Shown here piece after piece: positions 12,221-25,030 of a stretch of DNA of 64,000 bases (the first letter of the stretch is position 1; every line of letters starts with the position of its first letter). This DNA is from Anisakis pegreffii (taxonomy: Eukaryota; Nematoda; Chromadorea; Rhabditida; Anisakidae). The notes under the pieces are model-generated. The model searched no databases and was not told where the DNA came from. It saw nothing but the letters and a program-made list of their open reading frames with translations. The stretch lies in contig JAPYMA010000132.1 of assembly GCA_035041965.1 (NCBI GenBank), forward strand, positions 1 through 64,000. Reading direction: 5' to 3'. Both the position numbers and the translations under genes were made by a program.

Positions 12221-15200
12221 ATGACATTGAATGTCAGGAAACACGAAAGCGAAATATTGAGTGCTTATAACGAAGTGCTGAACTCGTCAGATAATCAGAA
12301 GTGGTAAATTCATTGTCGTTGTTTTTTCTCGATTTCGTTTCTGGATTTCTTTTTGCTTATTTTCAGTTAAGGTAATTTTTGCTAGCATTTTGCCATCAGT
12401 GCATCGTTTATGATTCGTATAATATGGTGGATGCTTAAAGTTGGTATTGAATATGCTTTTTGGGGAAACGTGAAGGTTTTTCAGTTTGGATTTAGTCACT
12501 AATCGAGTTATCCATCCCGTTCTTCTTAAAAAATCAGTTAATTGAAATTGCTGATCATATCATTTTGTTTTGATGAATTTGAGTGAACCCGTATTATAAA
12601 ATCAATCTTTTCATTTTTTTTCAAAGTTCTTCACTATCTTTGCGAAGATTTGTGTAACAATAAATGAGGATTCTTGTCAGAAAATGTTCAAGAAGCATTT
12701 CTCTTTGTCATTGCACACTTTTATTCTCTACTCTTGACCAACAAAGAAATAATTTCCCTTTGCTGAATTTCAGGTTAATCCTGGATTATGAGGGTAATTC
12801 GAATGTGCTGAAAATTGGTGAAAAAGGAGGTTTGTTCTTGTTTTGATTTCTTTTTCAAAAGACTCTTCTGGTTTCTTTTTGCTTTTCTTGGTTGTATTAT
12901 TATTGTGATAATTTCCTTGGGAGAATTTTCTCGATAAATAACCTTCAATGAGTGATTAAATGTTTTTCGTACATAATAATCCGTCATCAGAGTAGCAAAA
13001 TGTGAAAAATAAAGTCCCGAAGAAGGCAAATTTGAAGTGAACAATTTCTTGCACATGGAAATCATACAGACTCAAGAAAATGTCTTCAAAAAATTTCTTT
13101 GTTATTGATTGTTGGGAGAAAGCTAAAGAAATTCAAATAGTAGATTGCGTTATTTATGGATGCATGAAATAGATATTTATGGGTATATAGTGCATGAACT
13201 CGATTTTTTTGTCTGAACACCATACGAACGGTCGTGTTACGTACACGTTTTGCGAATGAACCATTTCACTGAATTGACCAAAACATTAATGCTGACGTGT
13301 GTGTGCGTAATTATCGAGCTAAACTTACGAAGTTGTCGATTTAAGATGACGGTATTGAAGAGTTGTCGATGAGTTTCAATTCTGGTAAATTGCAATACGG
13401 GATCGCCTCTATCAAAAGTGCGGCATCATCGCAACCAAAAATGATCCTTATTCAATGGGTATCCTACTCATCTATTATGAATCTACTCAGTGCAGTTATT
13501 TTAGGCAGTCACCAAATATTTTATAGCTTTTCCTTATTGCATAATAAAATCGATCGGAATTTTTCTTGTAATGAATATAATTGCAATTGTTATTGTTGTG
13601 TTATAGCAAGGTGAAGGTGTGCCAACGTCGCGACTTGCCGTAACAACGAGTCATGCGAATGACTTGAAGAGATTCTTGAGGGGGATTCATGTGGTTCGTT
13701 TGCTTTTTGCGAAACGATATTGTTTCGGACACTTTCTGTGCTTCTTATTTTTCAATTCTCAAATTCCCACTAGTTCCGATTGATTTTTTCTACACAGAAC
13801 TTTTAGTAAAAAGAAAATACAGCATTCATTGCAGCCGATTGAAGAATGATCAGTTTTCCACGTCGGTATTCTGTCTTTATCAGTGAATTACTTTGTTCTT
13901 GGATTATTTGACGTTTTAATCGAAAGTTTTTAAACCGAATCATCCGAATTGATGCAGACTGATTATCAGAAAGTTGTTATCATCACTGGTGAATGGCCAG
14001 TTTCATTTAATTTCTAATGCTTCACATCAGCTTTTTCAGGTAATAATAGCACGCAGTGAAGATGACGTTGATAAAGAAAGTATTTTAAAAGTAGTCGCTA
14101 AACTGCCGACTATGAATGATTTAAGGGGAATTGGAGGGTCGTCTGAGGCTACTGATAAGGATTCACAGCGCCAAGGACCGATCGGAAGTGTTTATACGCC
14201 GATCAAGCCAAATCGGTTAGTTGTTCGTTTTCGGTTGTTGTTGTTTCTGCTCTTAATTTGATTCAGTTTTACCGTTGACAAACACACTTTCTCACTGTTA
14301 TCGTTATTCGAATTTTTCGCTTTTTGATTCCATTATCTTTGCAGTTTTCTGTTTATAATGCAGAGTAACTGAAACAAAAAAGTTTCAAATACAAGAAACT
14401 TTCATCTCATTCACATGTTTCACTTCCACACTCAATTTTCAAATCTTTTCTGCACTCTTTTTTTTCTCTCAAATTTTCTCCTCGATTCTCAATTTTCGTC
14501 GATTAATTTATTTTGGATGTTGTTCATTGGATCCATTCAATAATTTCAATTTTGTTTTATGTGAAATATATTGTGCACATATTTAATGTAATGTATGTGT
14601 TTGAATTGAAGCGATATCGACCTGAGTGAACGTGATAAATTCTGGAGGAATATTGAGACTGAAGAAGCGAACAGGCAGTTGGCAGAACAACGAAGGGCAA
14701 CTGAAAAAGCGGCAGAGGCCGATCGAGATAGAGATGAGCTAACGAAACAAATCCATCAGAAGCTTGACATTAACGGCGATCACGTCGAAGCCCGTGAAAC
14801 ATCTCGTTTGAACAGTATCGCTCATCAAAATACAGGTAATAATGTGCTTTTAATGATGAGTAATAAATAAACGAGTGAAGAAATGGACAGTCGATCCGAG
14901 CAGCGAAACAGTGCTGAAATGTTATTCTTGATCGGTATTAATAAATTCATCGTGACTTTGAAGAATTGTATTTTCAAAGTCTCGATGATTCAAGTGAAGA
15001 AATCTGATCAGTTGTTTTCAGATATCCATCTCTAGTTGCTTTTTCTCATTGTTAGGGGAAATGTTTATGTTTTATGACGTTACTGGTTTGAATGATTTCT
15101 TTGAAATAATATGAATATTGTCGATCGTTTCTGTGTATAATTTCACTTCGATGTACAACATTTATATTGAGTTGACAATGCACCTAAAATGCTTCATTTC

Positions 15201-16803
15201 AAAAATCATGCGTAGAATTGGCATTGCATTCATTTTAGTCGATGGTTTGGATTAGTTTCTTGAAACAATAGAGAATATTCGTGGAATGAATCGATTCACT
15301 GTTCGAGACTCTAAGCGAAAAAAAAATCGGTTTTCTTTCTCTTTAACGAGAATTTTGGATTTGGTTTAGAATGTTGATATTGAGATTCGACACGATAGTG
15401 GAGACGAAATTTCCGTCGAATTTCCTTGCAAGATTAGTTTCGCGGAAGTAATCGAAACTGTTGCCGAATTTGGTTTTTTGTGATTGTTCTTTACGAGAGC
15501 GGTTTGACGTGATGGAAGTTCATGGCTTACCGAAGTTTGGCTGAACAACGGATATTGTGTTTCAGTTCAGAAGCGAGTAATGGATTTTGGAGGTGGCGAT
15601 GGTCAACGTGCGAATGCTCATTCAAGTTCTTCGTCACCACCGCCAACCTCACTCGGCGACAGTCTCATCCGAGGGCGTAAGGCGATGTTCGAGCAAAAAG
15701 CGAATGAACTACGCAACGAACAGTCCTTATCGCCGCACCCAACCAAATCTCGTCAACCCAAATCCTCCGTATCACCACCCATAAATGCTCAGTCATCAAT
15801 CAACAAACCCTCGGCACAATTCGTTCCTTCTTCACCGTCATTCCGAACTGAAATTGGCTCATCATCTCAGTCTTCAACTGCTAACCATCGAAATGTACCA
15901 CAACAAAATCAGAGTAATCCCGTGCCACCACTGCCATCCTCATCGTCACCTTCAAATCCTTCTGACCATGCGACATCATACATTCCATCACCAAAAATGC
16001 AAACGCCTCCATCCAACGAAAATTCGAGCAATCAACCAAAAGCGGGTTATTCAAACGCAGTCATGAATGAATTGAAGTCAGCTTTACCGGCCGCAAATCA
16101 GTCAGCAACCACGATTCCATCGTATGATATGGCTAATCAGTCAACAGATGATCAGCAAAAGCATTCACAACCTCAACAACCGTCCTCTTACTATGAAGAA
16201 CCACCTCTGGACGAAGAAAACGAACAAAATTACGCCACAGAACAACATACGGATTTGAGAGCGATTGCGTTGTGGGATTATCAAGCAGGTTTGTTGATTC
16301 GCTTTATTCGGATTGTTTATGTTTATTTTTATTACTCATGATATCTTTTATTGTGGAACAGAACAAATTTATTTAGTGAGTTGCGTTTTTGATCTTTTGA
16401 GTTGAACGCGAGTAGTGCAGAAGATTATAAAAGAACGCAGATGCATAATTACTCGGATATTTGTGCGCATCGATCGAGTTTTATTGTCACTTTTTCATAG
16501 ATCTTTTGACAGTTGAAATGCGCACGTTTTTCAACATTTTATGCCGATAACATTGTTTTATCGCATTGCATAATTTAATTTATAGTAATGATGAATATGA
16601 AAATCTATCGTCATCTCGCATAATTTCATTTACTTTCATCACCAATCGCATTTATGAAATTTACAGCTGATGACACGGAAATAACATTCGATCCGGACGA
16701 TATAATAACAGAGATCGAGCAGATTGATGAAGGTTGGTGGAGAGGTCGTGGACCTGATGGAACCGTTGGGTTATTCCCTGCTAATTATGTATCAATTCTT
16801 TAG
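12221..16803 (+). CDS. dbn-1: Drebrin-like/HIP-55 (ADF-H plus SH3) protein
   Basis: Drebrin-like proteins bind F-actin through an N-terminal ADF-homology domain and couple actin to endocytosis and signalling through a C-terminal SH3 domain. Eight exons, all in consistent phase: 12221-12303, 12774-12829, 13361-13458, 13607-13690, 14040-14215, 14612-14835, 15566-16288, 16667-16803, giving 526 residues (human DBNL is about 430). The ADF-H domain (about 1-135) contains [13 protein letters not shown] and LNSG-like [12 protein letters not shown] charged coiled-coil segment [20 protein letters not shown] follows near 190. A long Ser/Pro/Gln-rich linker includes [13 protein letters not shown]. The SH3 domain (about 470-526) has [30 protein letters not shown] and [11 protein letters not shown] before the TAG stop. 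The extra length lies in the low-complexity linker. Neighbouring plus-strand genes appear to be independent units. Confidence 0.95.
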
Positions 16804-17216
16804 GTTTTTTATTTGCTTTTGGTTAATTATTAATTATTATTATTATTATTGGTGTTCGTATTATTATTAACGCTCATTATGACTTGTTGCTTAATCAATC
16901 CTTTATAAAGTTTCACCATTTCAAATTTTTGTTAATGCTGTTTTCTTTGATGACATTTCGGGAAATTTTTGTTATTATCGTTGTTGAAATCGTTGTTATT
17001 AACATTTTTGAAATGTTGTTAAAATTATTGCTGTTATCATAACTGCTGTATTTATTATCTTATAGCTAGTCATTTCGTTTTTGAAAATATTCAGCCCTTC
17101 AGATATTGCACTTTCAGACTTCGATAATTATGTGTCGAATGCTTTGTGATAGAATGATTCTGTTTGGCACTGAACGTATTTGAGAACACTTGTTTGATGT
17201 TTATTATTATAAAGCG

Positions 17217-17416
17217 GTGGTCCTTACGCTGCGATGCTCCACTGTCTCCTCGATGGTCTGGCGGGCCGTCATTACCCGCCTCTCCCTCCCGCTACAATAA
17301 TTTACTGTTTCTATGCATAATGTCAGAACTAATTCCCCCTGTTACCACCTGATCCCCCCCCCAGATTACTCAAAAATGGGTAATTTCCCCCTCCCACCCA
17401 TGGAGATCCCTGGTAT
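17217..17416 (+). repeat. C-rich dispersed repeat, copy 1
   Basis: A stretch with GATGGTCTGGCGGGCCGTCA, CCGCCTCTCCCTCC, a central TACAATAATTTACTGTTTC and several C runs, ending CCATGGAGATCCCTGGTATA. Related sequence occurs at 18.97-19.11 kb in the same orientation and at 46.67-46.83 kb inverted. It looks like a decayed non-autonomous mobile element; its class is not established. Confidence 0.6.
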
Positions 17417-18984
17417 AGAGGAAGAGAACGTATTATAACATCAGTCTTGCGAGAGAATGTTTTCGATTCTCATGAATGCGTTATTCATATAATCGTTACT
17501 AACTTATTTATTTAGGTGTTGTTATTATTCTTGTTAAGAATGTTACTGTTGATGATAACGGTGTTGTTATCGCTGTTGATTTTGCAATTTGTTTGTGTCA
17601 CTTTTGTAAATGAAGTTCGTTTGAAACGGAGTGTAAAATCAGGCAGATTAGTGAAGGATGCATTTCGATTCGTGATTCTTAAATAAATACGGTATGAAGT
17701 TTTGGTGGTGCTAGAAGTGGAGCGGTTGATTTGTCTTATTATTTGTTCATTCTTCCAATTTTTAGGAAAGTTTTTCCAATTCCTTCAAAAAGTTCGGTTT
17801 TTCATTAAGTGATTGTTGTCAATGTTGTGAAACGTTTGATGAGTTTACTGCGATATTTTTCCTCGATTTGTTCAATTTTTAAAATCTTCTTTAACTTTTC
17901 GGTTATTTCTTGTTGAGTTTCGTTATTATCATTGCGGTACTCCTGAATATTGTTGTTATTTACTGCGGGATTTTGTGATTTTTGTGTCGATTTCAAATAA
18001 TCGCTTTTTGTTGTTGTGTCTTGTTTCAGTGATAATGCTTGATTTCGATTTTGCAGTTTTACACAGTTCTGCAAATTTTTTGACTACATGTCGATTTAGC
18101 TCTAGGTTTCCGGAAAGGCCCTACCGAATAAAGGAAACTGATTGCTGATAAAGTCTGATATGATAATTACTTTGATTTGATCAACTTGTAAGAACAATTC
18201 CTTCGTATTGTTCTTTTATGAATTTTCAAAACGATGATTTCAATTGTGATTCTAATTTGTTGTTATGCTTAAAAAAGTTGTTCGTTTCATTCTTACTTAT
18301 TGCTTACATTCTCATATTTTATCATTACGTTTGATTTTCACTGAGTTTATCGAAAATTCGGTGTGAGTGCAGATTATTATTGTTCAATGCACGCTTCGTG
18401 TTACTGTGTTCATTTGCAGATTTTTTTTGAGTTCGTTCAATAATATTCATTGTTTATGTTCGATTACATCTGTTTCCGTATTTAAACAATATTGTTGACA
18501 ATCCTTTTCACTTTATGTGATATTTATGAAAAAGTGACCACAAGATCAGGCGATCATCAACAAAAAACATGTAGAAAAAATGGAAACTTATCAGAACCTC
18601 TGAAGTTTCATCTTCAGCCATTTATTGATAAAATATTAAATTGCAGTGCGAGTTGACGTGAACAGGGTTGATGACATAAATGGATTTTCCATGGAACCGC
18701 AAGGACCCAGGGAAGGTGCCCAGTTCTTTGATTCATCCACGCAAAATTTAAATTACTTAATTGCACATTGCGTCAGCCATTTCTAGAAGAAATATGATAG
18801 AAGAAAGTTTTTCGTGATAGATATTTGCTTCCAAATAAAGTGCATTCAACTTGTCTGCATCTAATGATAAAACGTTTTACTTCTCACTGCATAACGCTGA
18901 CTTCTTTGCTGCCGTAATCAGGGCGCTAATATTGACGATTTCACTTTAGCCCGTTGTTTCTCACGCTTGGAAGCTTCATTAACT

Positions 18985-19115
18985 CTTTTGATGGTCTGGC
19001 ATGCCATCACTACCTCTCCCCACCCCCCCCCCCTTCACCTCCCTCTTCACTCCAAAACGTTTTACCGTTTCCGCACATAACTCGGAAACAAATTGAGAAC
19101 AGGTCTGAAGAATCG
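18985..19115 (+). repeat. C-rich dispersed repeat, copy 2
   Basis: Shares GATGGTCTGGC(A/G)(T/G)GCC(A/G)TCA, a C-run block and the following TTTACCGTTTCCGCACATAA segment with the copy at 17.2 kb. The 3' part of the family is missing or too diverged to recognise. Confidence 0.55.
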
Positions 19116-19404
19116 TCAGTAGCGTGAAAGACAATAATTCTCTGAAATATTTTTAGAACTGTATTTATCGATTGCATAAAGAATATGAACGTCAGAATTA
19201 ACAACGAAAAGCAAACATTCGTCAGCGATGAAAAAATTGAATTTGGTGAGCAACTTCATTTATACCCTCTATTACCAAAGCGGGTAAACACTGCTCTACT
19301 ACAAGTCCATTCCACTGACTTAACTTCGAATAAACGTTTCAGTTAACATTGCAGTTGCTTGCGATTTCTACTGAACACTATCGGTTTCTGATATCTGTGC
19401 AAAT

Positions 19405-19630
19405 AGTGATGACATCCGAACGGAATTTCATGTCGACCGGAATCCGACCGATCTGACTCTTCCGACCGTCGGAATGGTTCGGTTGAAGTATGACCGAATT
19501 GACATTTTGAATTTACGACGGTCGGAATTCCGAACGACCTTCGCAATTGTTCGGTTGGAAACCGATCAAATTCACATTTTCACATTCCGACCAACCTTCG
19601 GGATGCGACCGAAATGTTTCCAATCCACTG
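19405..19630. mobile_element. Palindromic CGGTCGGAAT-type MITE, diverged copy
   Basis: Begins AGTGATGACATCCGAACGG and is filled with alternating CCGACCG / CGGTCGG motifs in both orientations. The same terminal motif opens the better-preserved copy at 34.6 kb. The right end is decayed. It has no coding capacity; the short open frames here are by-products of the repeat. Confidence 0.6.
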
Positions 19631-20559
19631 AAATTCAGCAATTTCTCGGAATTTACCAAAAAACTTAAAATATGCTAAAACGAAAGATTTTCTCATTTTG
19701 ACGACTCGAAATTGTTCAAAACATCCGTAAACAAACACGTACATTCACATGATGAAAAGTCTGCAGCTATCCACGACCATAAATTCTTACGATATTCATT
19801 TCACTTTTGTAAAGACTATTCATATCTTTCTTGTTACGACCACTGTAATGGCCTTTTGGCCTGAGCACACCAACAAAATAACATAGTGGCAAAAAAGTTA
19901 GTATTCCTTACCGTTAAATGAGAAGAACAACATCATTCTAAGGCATGAGATTAAGATCACCATGTCACCTACTGCTAGTAGCATAGAACTCGAGTTTACC
20001 AGCGCTTCGGTTCATGACCAGATACTTTTTGAGAAATTTGCTGAGATACCGATCGATAAAATGACGAACTGATGGGTTGAACTCAGATGATAAATGGAGG
20101 TTCTGATGTATAAAGATTGAAGTGATAGCATCAATGATGGTTGAGAGAGAAGAAAGTTGAGGTTCATGTCAAATATGCAAGGGAAAGCAAAACTAAATGG
20201 ACAAGGGAACTGGACGGGGAAATATCGCTGACAAAGTGACAACTGAGAGCTGGAAAAGATGTTGGAGTTGACCGAAAATGAGAGATGAGACCGATCTGCG
20301 TAGATGAGAAGGGCAGTGAGCTGTGGTGATAATGGTGAAGGGCGTGACCTTGAAATCAGGTTAATACCAGCAGTACTGTGGACAACAACGATAGTAACGT
20401 TGATGCGAGTATTATCAATAAATCTAATTTCTCGCCTTTCATAATGTGCCGAGATAGACTGCGCTTTTCGAGTCATCAGTAAATCATTGTTTCGCGATGC
20501 GAAACGAAAAAATGAATGTACACTTTGCTGCTAATTCCGAAATTCGGTCAGAACCCTGC

Positions 20560-20710
20560 GGCAATGATGGCATCCGAGGGAAAGTTCAGTCAATCGGGAT
20601 CCGACCGAACTTCTCAATATTCCGACTATCGGAATTGTTCGGTCGGAATCCGAAGGACTCGATTTTTCATCATTCCTACAGTCGGAATTCCGACTGATTG
20701 TTGGAATGGG
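20560..20710. mobile_element. Palindromic CGGTCGGAAT-type MITE, partial copy
   Basis: Starts near AATGATGGCATCCGAGGG and contains GGGATCCGACCGAACTTC, GTTCGGTCGGAATCCGA and CAGTCGGAATTCCGACTG. This relates it to the copies at 19.4 and 34.6 kb. No matching right terminus is seen. Confidence 0.55.
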
Positions 20711-21988
20711 ACCTGGGTTCTCGAAATTTCTTATTTGTCTTCTCAGTTCCTCAACAGACTAGCAGCGGACAGTTGAGAAGATGTAATGAAACATTGTAGG
20801 AAGCCCTCTCTTAACGAAAAGAAAAAGCCTTCTCATCTTTGCGGTTAGTCGCTCCAAATCTTAAATCTTAACTTCGAGCTATGGGTCTATAATCGTGAGC
20901 ACTGGCGGCAATCTCCGAACAACGTATTTCTCAAGACTACTCATAAAATTAATCCACTGATTATACGACCATTGAGACCAAATCCTTTCGAAGCGTTGAA
21001 CCGCTAAGATTATAAGAATCAAATATTCAACCAATAAATTTGTTGAGCATTGTCAGTGAGGGGAATGCATCTAACTACGGTTTCGGTAGTGCAACAATTA
21101 ACCGAGCAGTGGAATCGAAATGACATTCACTCGACTGAATGAATAATTTATCAGCCGAGAGATGACGCGGAATGATGATTTAGGTGTGTGACACCAATCG
21201 AACAATAACAATTGAAACAACGAGTGTGTTGCGGCACGAAAAAAAGTCGGGGATGAGGAAAATCGGGACCGTTGAGATGTGATTGGCTCGAAAAAAGTCG
21301 GGCACGGAAAATCGTGGACGGATACCCTGAAATTCCTGGTGCCCGCAACAAACTAGTTAAAAACATATGCTTCAACAGCAAACAGATTACCATGGATTTT
21401 CATATGAAAGATTTTTCTTGTCCGGAGCCACTAACTGATACATCCATGGAAGAAATCACCGAGAAGGAATTGCGAATTGCAGCCATCCAAAAACATAAGG
21501 TAGTTTGTTTTACCACCTGAGACTGCACGGACGGTCGTCCTTCTAAAGATCCCAAAATCATTTGTAACTGACTACTCATTCACGCGGCATAAATTATGCA
21601 AATGATAATCAGCATGTTTTTGAAAGTGTGTTTGCACGGATTGGCATCGAAATGTTTCTTCACAAACTGTCTGTTCAGCATCCGTCCAAGTCGTATTGAA
21701 TGTTTCGCAACCAGTTAGTAGACATGAAAAAAGTTCATCGTTAAAATATCATTATATTGATGTAAATACCTCAAAAAGAGATGCAATAAGAGTGGAATCG
21801 TTGAAATGCACGCATGATATTGTTACGTTGAATGATTAGATCGATACAATGCGCTACTAATAAACACAAATACGTTTCTAAGGGTGGGTGATGTGAATTC
21901 AATTCGATTAATTGTGCACACGATCAACCTTCTTATAACACAATGCACATAACTGGTTGCGGTCATTAACATCTGAACAACACCGTCG

Positions 21989-23496
21989 ATGTTCTCGTGT
22001 CTCATTACATTCCTCATCGTTTCATTCGTTCTTCGTAAGTTTCATTTAACTGTTCGAACATTTTTCTCATACTCTTAACTCAGCTTCAAAGATTTCTTGT
22101 CAGTGAATATCACAAACATAACGTTTCAAGTCAAGTTTTAACTCTACATCGATTGAATCGAGCGAGCATTTCAGCTCTAACATGATGGTGAAACACTTAC
22201 AGTCCAATGTCCCATTTCGTGGAAAAATTTTTCAAACTTTTAAATCGCTCCATATTCATATCTGTTAGCTGGAGAATAAGTTCCTCGAACGGTGCGCTTC
22301 AAAACATTATTTCTTGTTCAGTACGAAGATTAAACATCGGAAGTTGAGTTTTCTCATTACCGATAATATCGATCAGTAATGAACAATGCAAAAAATTCGT
22401 CGATACCATACACCACGAATAAATTCATTCAAACGAACTGAACAATATGTTTTTTGAATGCACAGCCGAATCCGTGGTTGTTATTCAGTCAATTCTGGCC
22501 CAAATGTCAAGCACTTATTCCTTTGAACGTCATCAAGAAAAGATGCTGTTTCGACTGAACTGCTTCATTGCCATATGAATACAAAACTTTCAGCAATTCA
22601 CATATATTTTTGTCAAAACGAACTGGGCGATTGTCTGTGTACTGGAAGAGGTTGTGGACTTGATTTTGTGGAGCACTTAGAGAAGAAGTGAATTTCAGGC
22701 GAAACATCAGGAGAACGAGCAGAACAAGGTTTCATAGCGCTGAATTCGTGCTTTGTCTACAAGAAAGGCTATCGACTCGAATTGAATGCGAACGATATCG
22801 AAAGCACGGAATCGGTACAGTTCAAGGATGAGTGCTTACGATCTTGTTTAATGGCTATGCTTGAACCAAATGGCTTCACATGCAGGTCTTTGATGCATAT
22901 GCCCAAAGATGATGTCAGTTCATTTAGTTACTCACTAGAATATTATCATCATTATCCTTATTACCATTATCGCATTCAATGTGACAACCCTGATCATTTC
23001 ATTATTACGAGCAAGTCGTTCTTCGTGACAAAGCACGAAGGAATATCATTGCTCAGTTATTCAGTAGCAAAGTCGAGTACCGTTAAAAATACGCTCATTG
23101 CCATATGAAAGTAAGTTAACTTGATTTCTTAAAGGATTGTGTATTAACCGCAGTCGATGGCGATAAGGCGATACGAACCGATGAACAACACTCACGAATA
23201 CCCGTCAACTTCTACGAGAATAAATGCGCTACTCCTCCTATTAAAGGTCAGCTTCGTTTTTATTTTCTGAGATGCGATATGCACAGAAGTGAGAATTATG
23301 ATAATGGCTCGCGAATGTGACCAGTGAGGATAATGATAATTATATGGAAATAATGATAATAATTATCAGTGCGATCATTATTGTGCTTGTTATTATTACT
23401 ATATTTTTTACTATTATTTTTATTCGAATTAGTTGTCATCATTCGTTTATCATTGTCGTCAAATCATCAATAACTATAAGCGAATAATTGAATAAA

Positions 23497-23561
<65 letters not shown>

Positions 23562-24147
23562 GTTATGTAATGTAAATATTTAAGGTGGTATGGTTGAAGT
23601 GCGATTAGTTGGATATAAAGGTGGTGAAGGAATTGTGCAAATGGTGCAAGCGAAGGGCGATAAACCATTCGTATTTGTTGTTGTTGACGGATTACCTGAC
23701 TCAAAGGTTGTTTATTCAGTCGTCACTGATGTAATTAATTCACTTCTCTGCATCATCATTCATTAAAAAGACACGTTCATCTACTCCAACACTGTACGCA
23801 GCCAACAAAAAATTTCCCAAAGTCCCATCATGCAAATTCATTCAACAGTCATTTGATTTCCCTTCCTTATCGACCCCTCTGACTTATTATAGCAGCGTTT
23901 CTGACGAAAGAGATTTCATCTCAAAATTAATGATTCTAGCAAAATTTCAAATATTCAATGCAGGCTTTCCCTCAAACTATCAAAATGCTCCCAACATTCT
24001 GTTGAGTATTCGCTAAAATCATAAGAATTTATATGCTTATTTACTGTATAATTTTTTATTTTTATCGCTATTATTAGCATTATTATCATTCATCTTATTG
24101 TTATCTTATTATTTATTATTATCATTATTAATATTTAATGTTATTTC

Positions 24148-24205
<58 letters not shown>

Positions 24206-25030
24206 TCTCTCACTAAGAGAGTTATTTTTGTAATCATTACAATGATTGGTGTCATTTCGAAAATCGAATGAGGAGCAAACAACAAATTGCAGTCGTTCGA
24301 TGTTTTATACCACGAGAATGAGGTACAAGATTGCTTCCGAATGACACGTGAGGAGAGGAACAATGCTAAAAAACTGACAAAAATTAGCTCTGATAAGAGT
24401 GGTATGGCTGTACAGGTAATGTCTATTGCTGCAATGCTACTGACTCGATAATTCGTTTGACTTTTATTCATTCTGATAATTGCATTTGAATAACTCTTGA
24501 ATTATCTTTCACGATGTTTTTACTCCAAGCTGATGCTCTCTGTTGAGAATGGCTAAGAAAACTTATTGTACGTACATATCAGTCTTGATACGTTCTTCAT
24601 TATGGATTATGAATTCAAACTGAGACTTCTCTGAATTTCGAAAAGCCATTTCTTTCTTCAGGAACGAAATTACTGCAGGATTCCAATGATTTTTGGGTTG
24701 TTTCAAAGTGAGAATGTTATCGGATTTTGCAGTGAATAGTAGCAGATTTCGTATTAAGATAAACGATGCGACAACGAAACTTGATAATGACATCCGCTGA
24801 GGTGTTTTCAGCCGTGGAACACGATCGATTTTGATATTCTTCGAGATTCGGCTCTCAATAAGACGATCGCAGTGGTTGATAGCAGGACTGGTGAACCGGC
24901 AGTGTGCGGTAGAATAAAAATTAAGGGCGATAAAGCTGATTGGCAGTCGGCAAAGAACGCTTCTCAATCATCTTATAACTTTTTATCTATTTACTTATCA
25001 TTTTTCATTTATTTGATTCTATCAATTTGA
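21989..25030 (+). CDS. Secreted PAN plus SOD-like domain protein, predicted GPI-anchored
   Basis: Six exons join in perfect phase: 21989-22034, 22699-22913, 23135-23246, 23585-23706, 24293-24415, 24812-25030 (278 residues, TGA at 25028). Residues 1-15 (MFSCLITFLIVSFVL) form a signal peptide. Residues 33-118 are a PAN/apple domain with six cysteines (33, 61, 65, 77, 89, 118) and the typical DECLRSCL...FTCRS spacing. Residues 125-241 resemble Cu/Zn superoxide dismutase in strand order: EVRLVGYKGGEGIVQMVQ, a DGL turn, cysteine 179, then NKTIAVVDSRTGEPAVCGRI at 222-241 like the SOD C terminus. Cysteines 179 and 238 sit where the SOD disulfide pair lies. The GFHVHE ligand motif is replaced by SFDVLYHE, so dismutase activity is unlikely. 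Residues 255-278 (NASQSSYN plus a hydrophobic tail) look like a GPI signal. No symbol is assigned; the role is probably extracellular matrix or surface binding (inference). Confidence 0.85.
23502..23559. repeat. (TA)n microsatellite in intron 4 of the PAN/SOD-like gene
   Basis: About 58 bases of uninterrupted TA dinucleotides, ending only about 25 bases before the acceptor of the exon at 23585. Confidence 0.95.
24147..24206. repeat. (TTA)n microsatellite
   Basis: About 20 TTA/ATT units inside the intron between exons 23585-23706 and 24293-24415. It generates a spurious poly-isoleucine frame on the minus strand. Confidence 0.95.

Larger units (their letters stand above)
16804..21988. other. 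Gene-poor, repeat-rich interval
   Basis: Over 5 kb downstream of dbn-1. It holds a C-rich dispersed repeat (17.2 and 19.0 kb) and two copies of a palindromic CCGACNGTCGGAAT-type element (19.4 and 20.6 kb). At 21.2-21.3 kb there is a short pair of GAAAAAAGTCGGG direct repeats. A possible exon at about 21372-21500 (MDFHMKDFSCPEPLTD...) has an AG before it and GTAGTT after it, but I find no partner exon or family. The rest appears non-coding. Confidence 0.6.

Noticed and set aside
17805..18074. Minus-strand Asn/Gln/Lys-rich frame with a preceding TTTGCAG
   Set aside because: It is the antisense of T-rich dbn-1 downstream DNA; such frames recur in all T-rich spacers here, and no partner exon was found.
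20012..20476. Minus-strand frame of 154 codons
   Set aside because: Ser/Leu/Phe-rich low-complexity translation, no similarity, no splice context; lies in a repeat-rich interval.
24109..24471. Minus-strand frame with a poly-isoleucine run
   Set aside because: Made by the TTA repeat and antisense to a phase-confirmed exon of the PAN/SOD-like gene.
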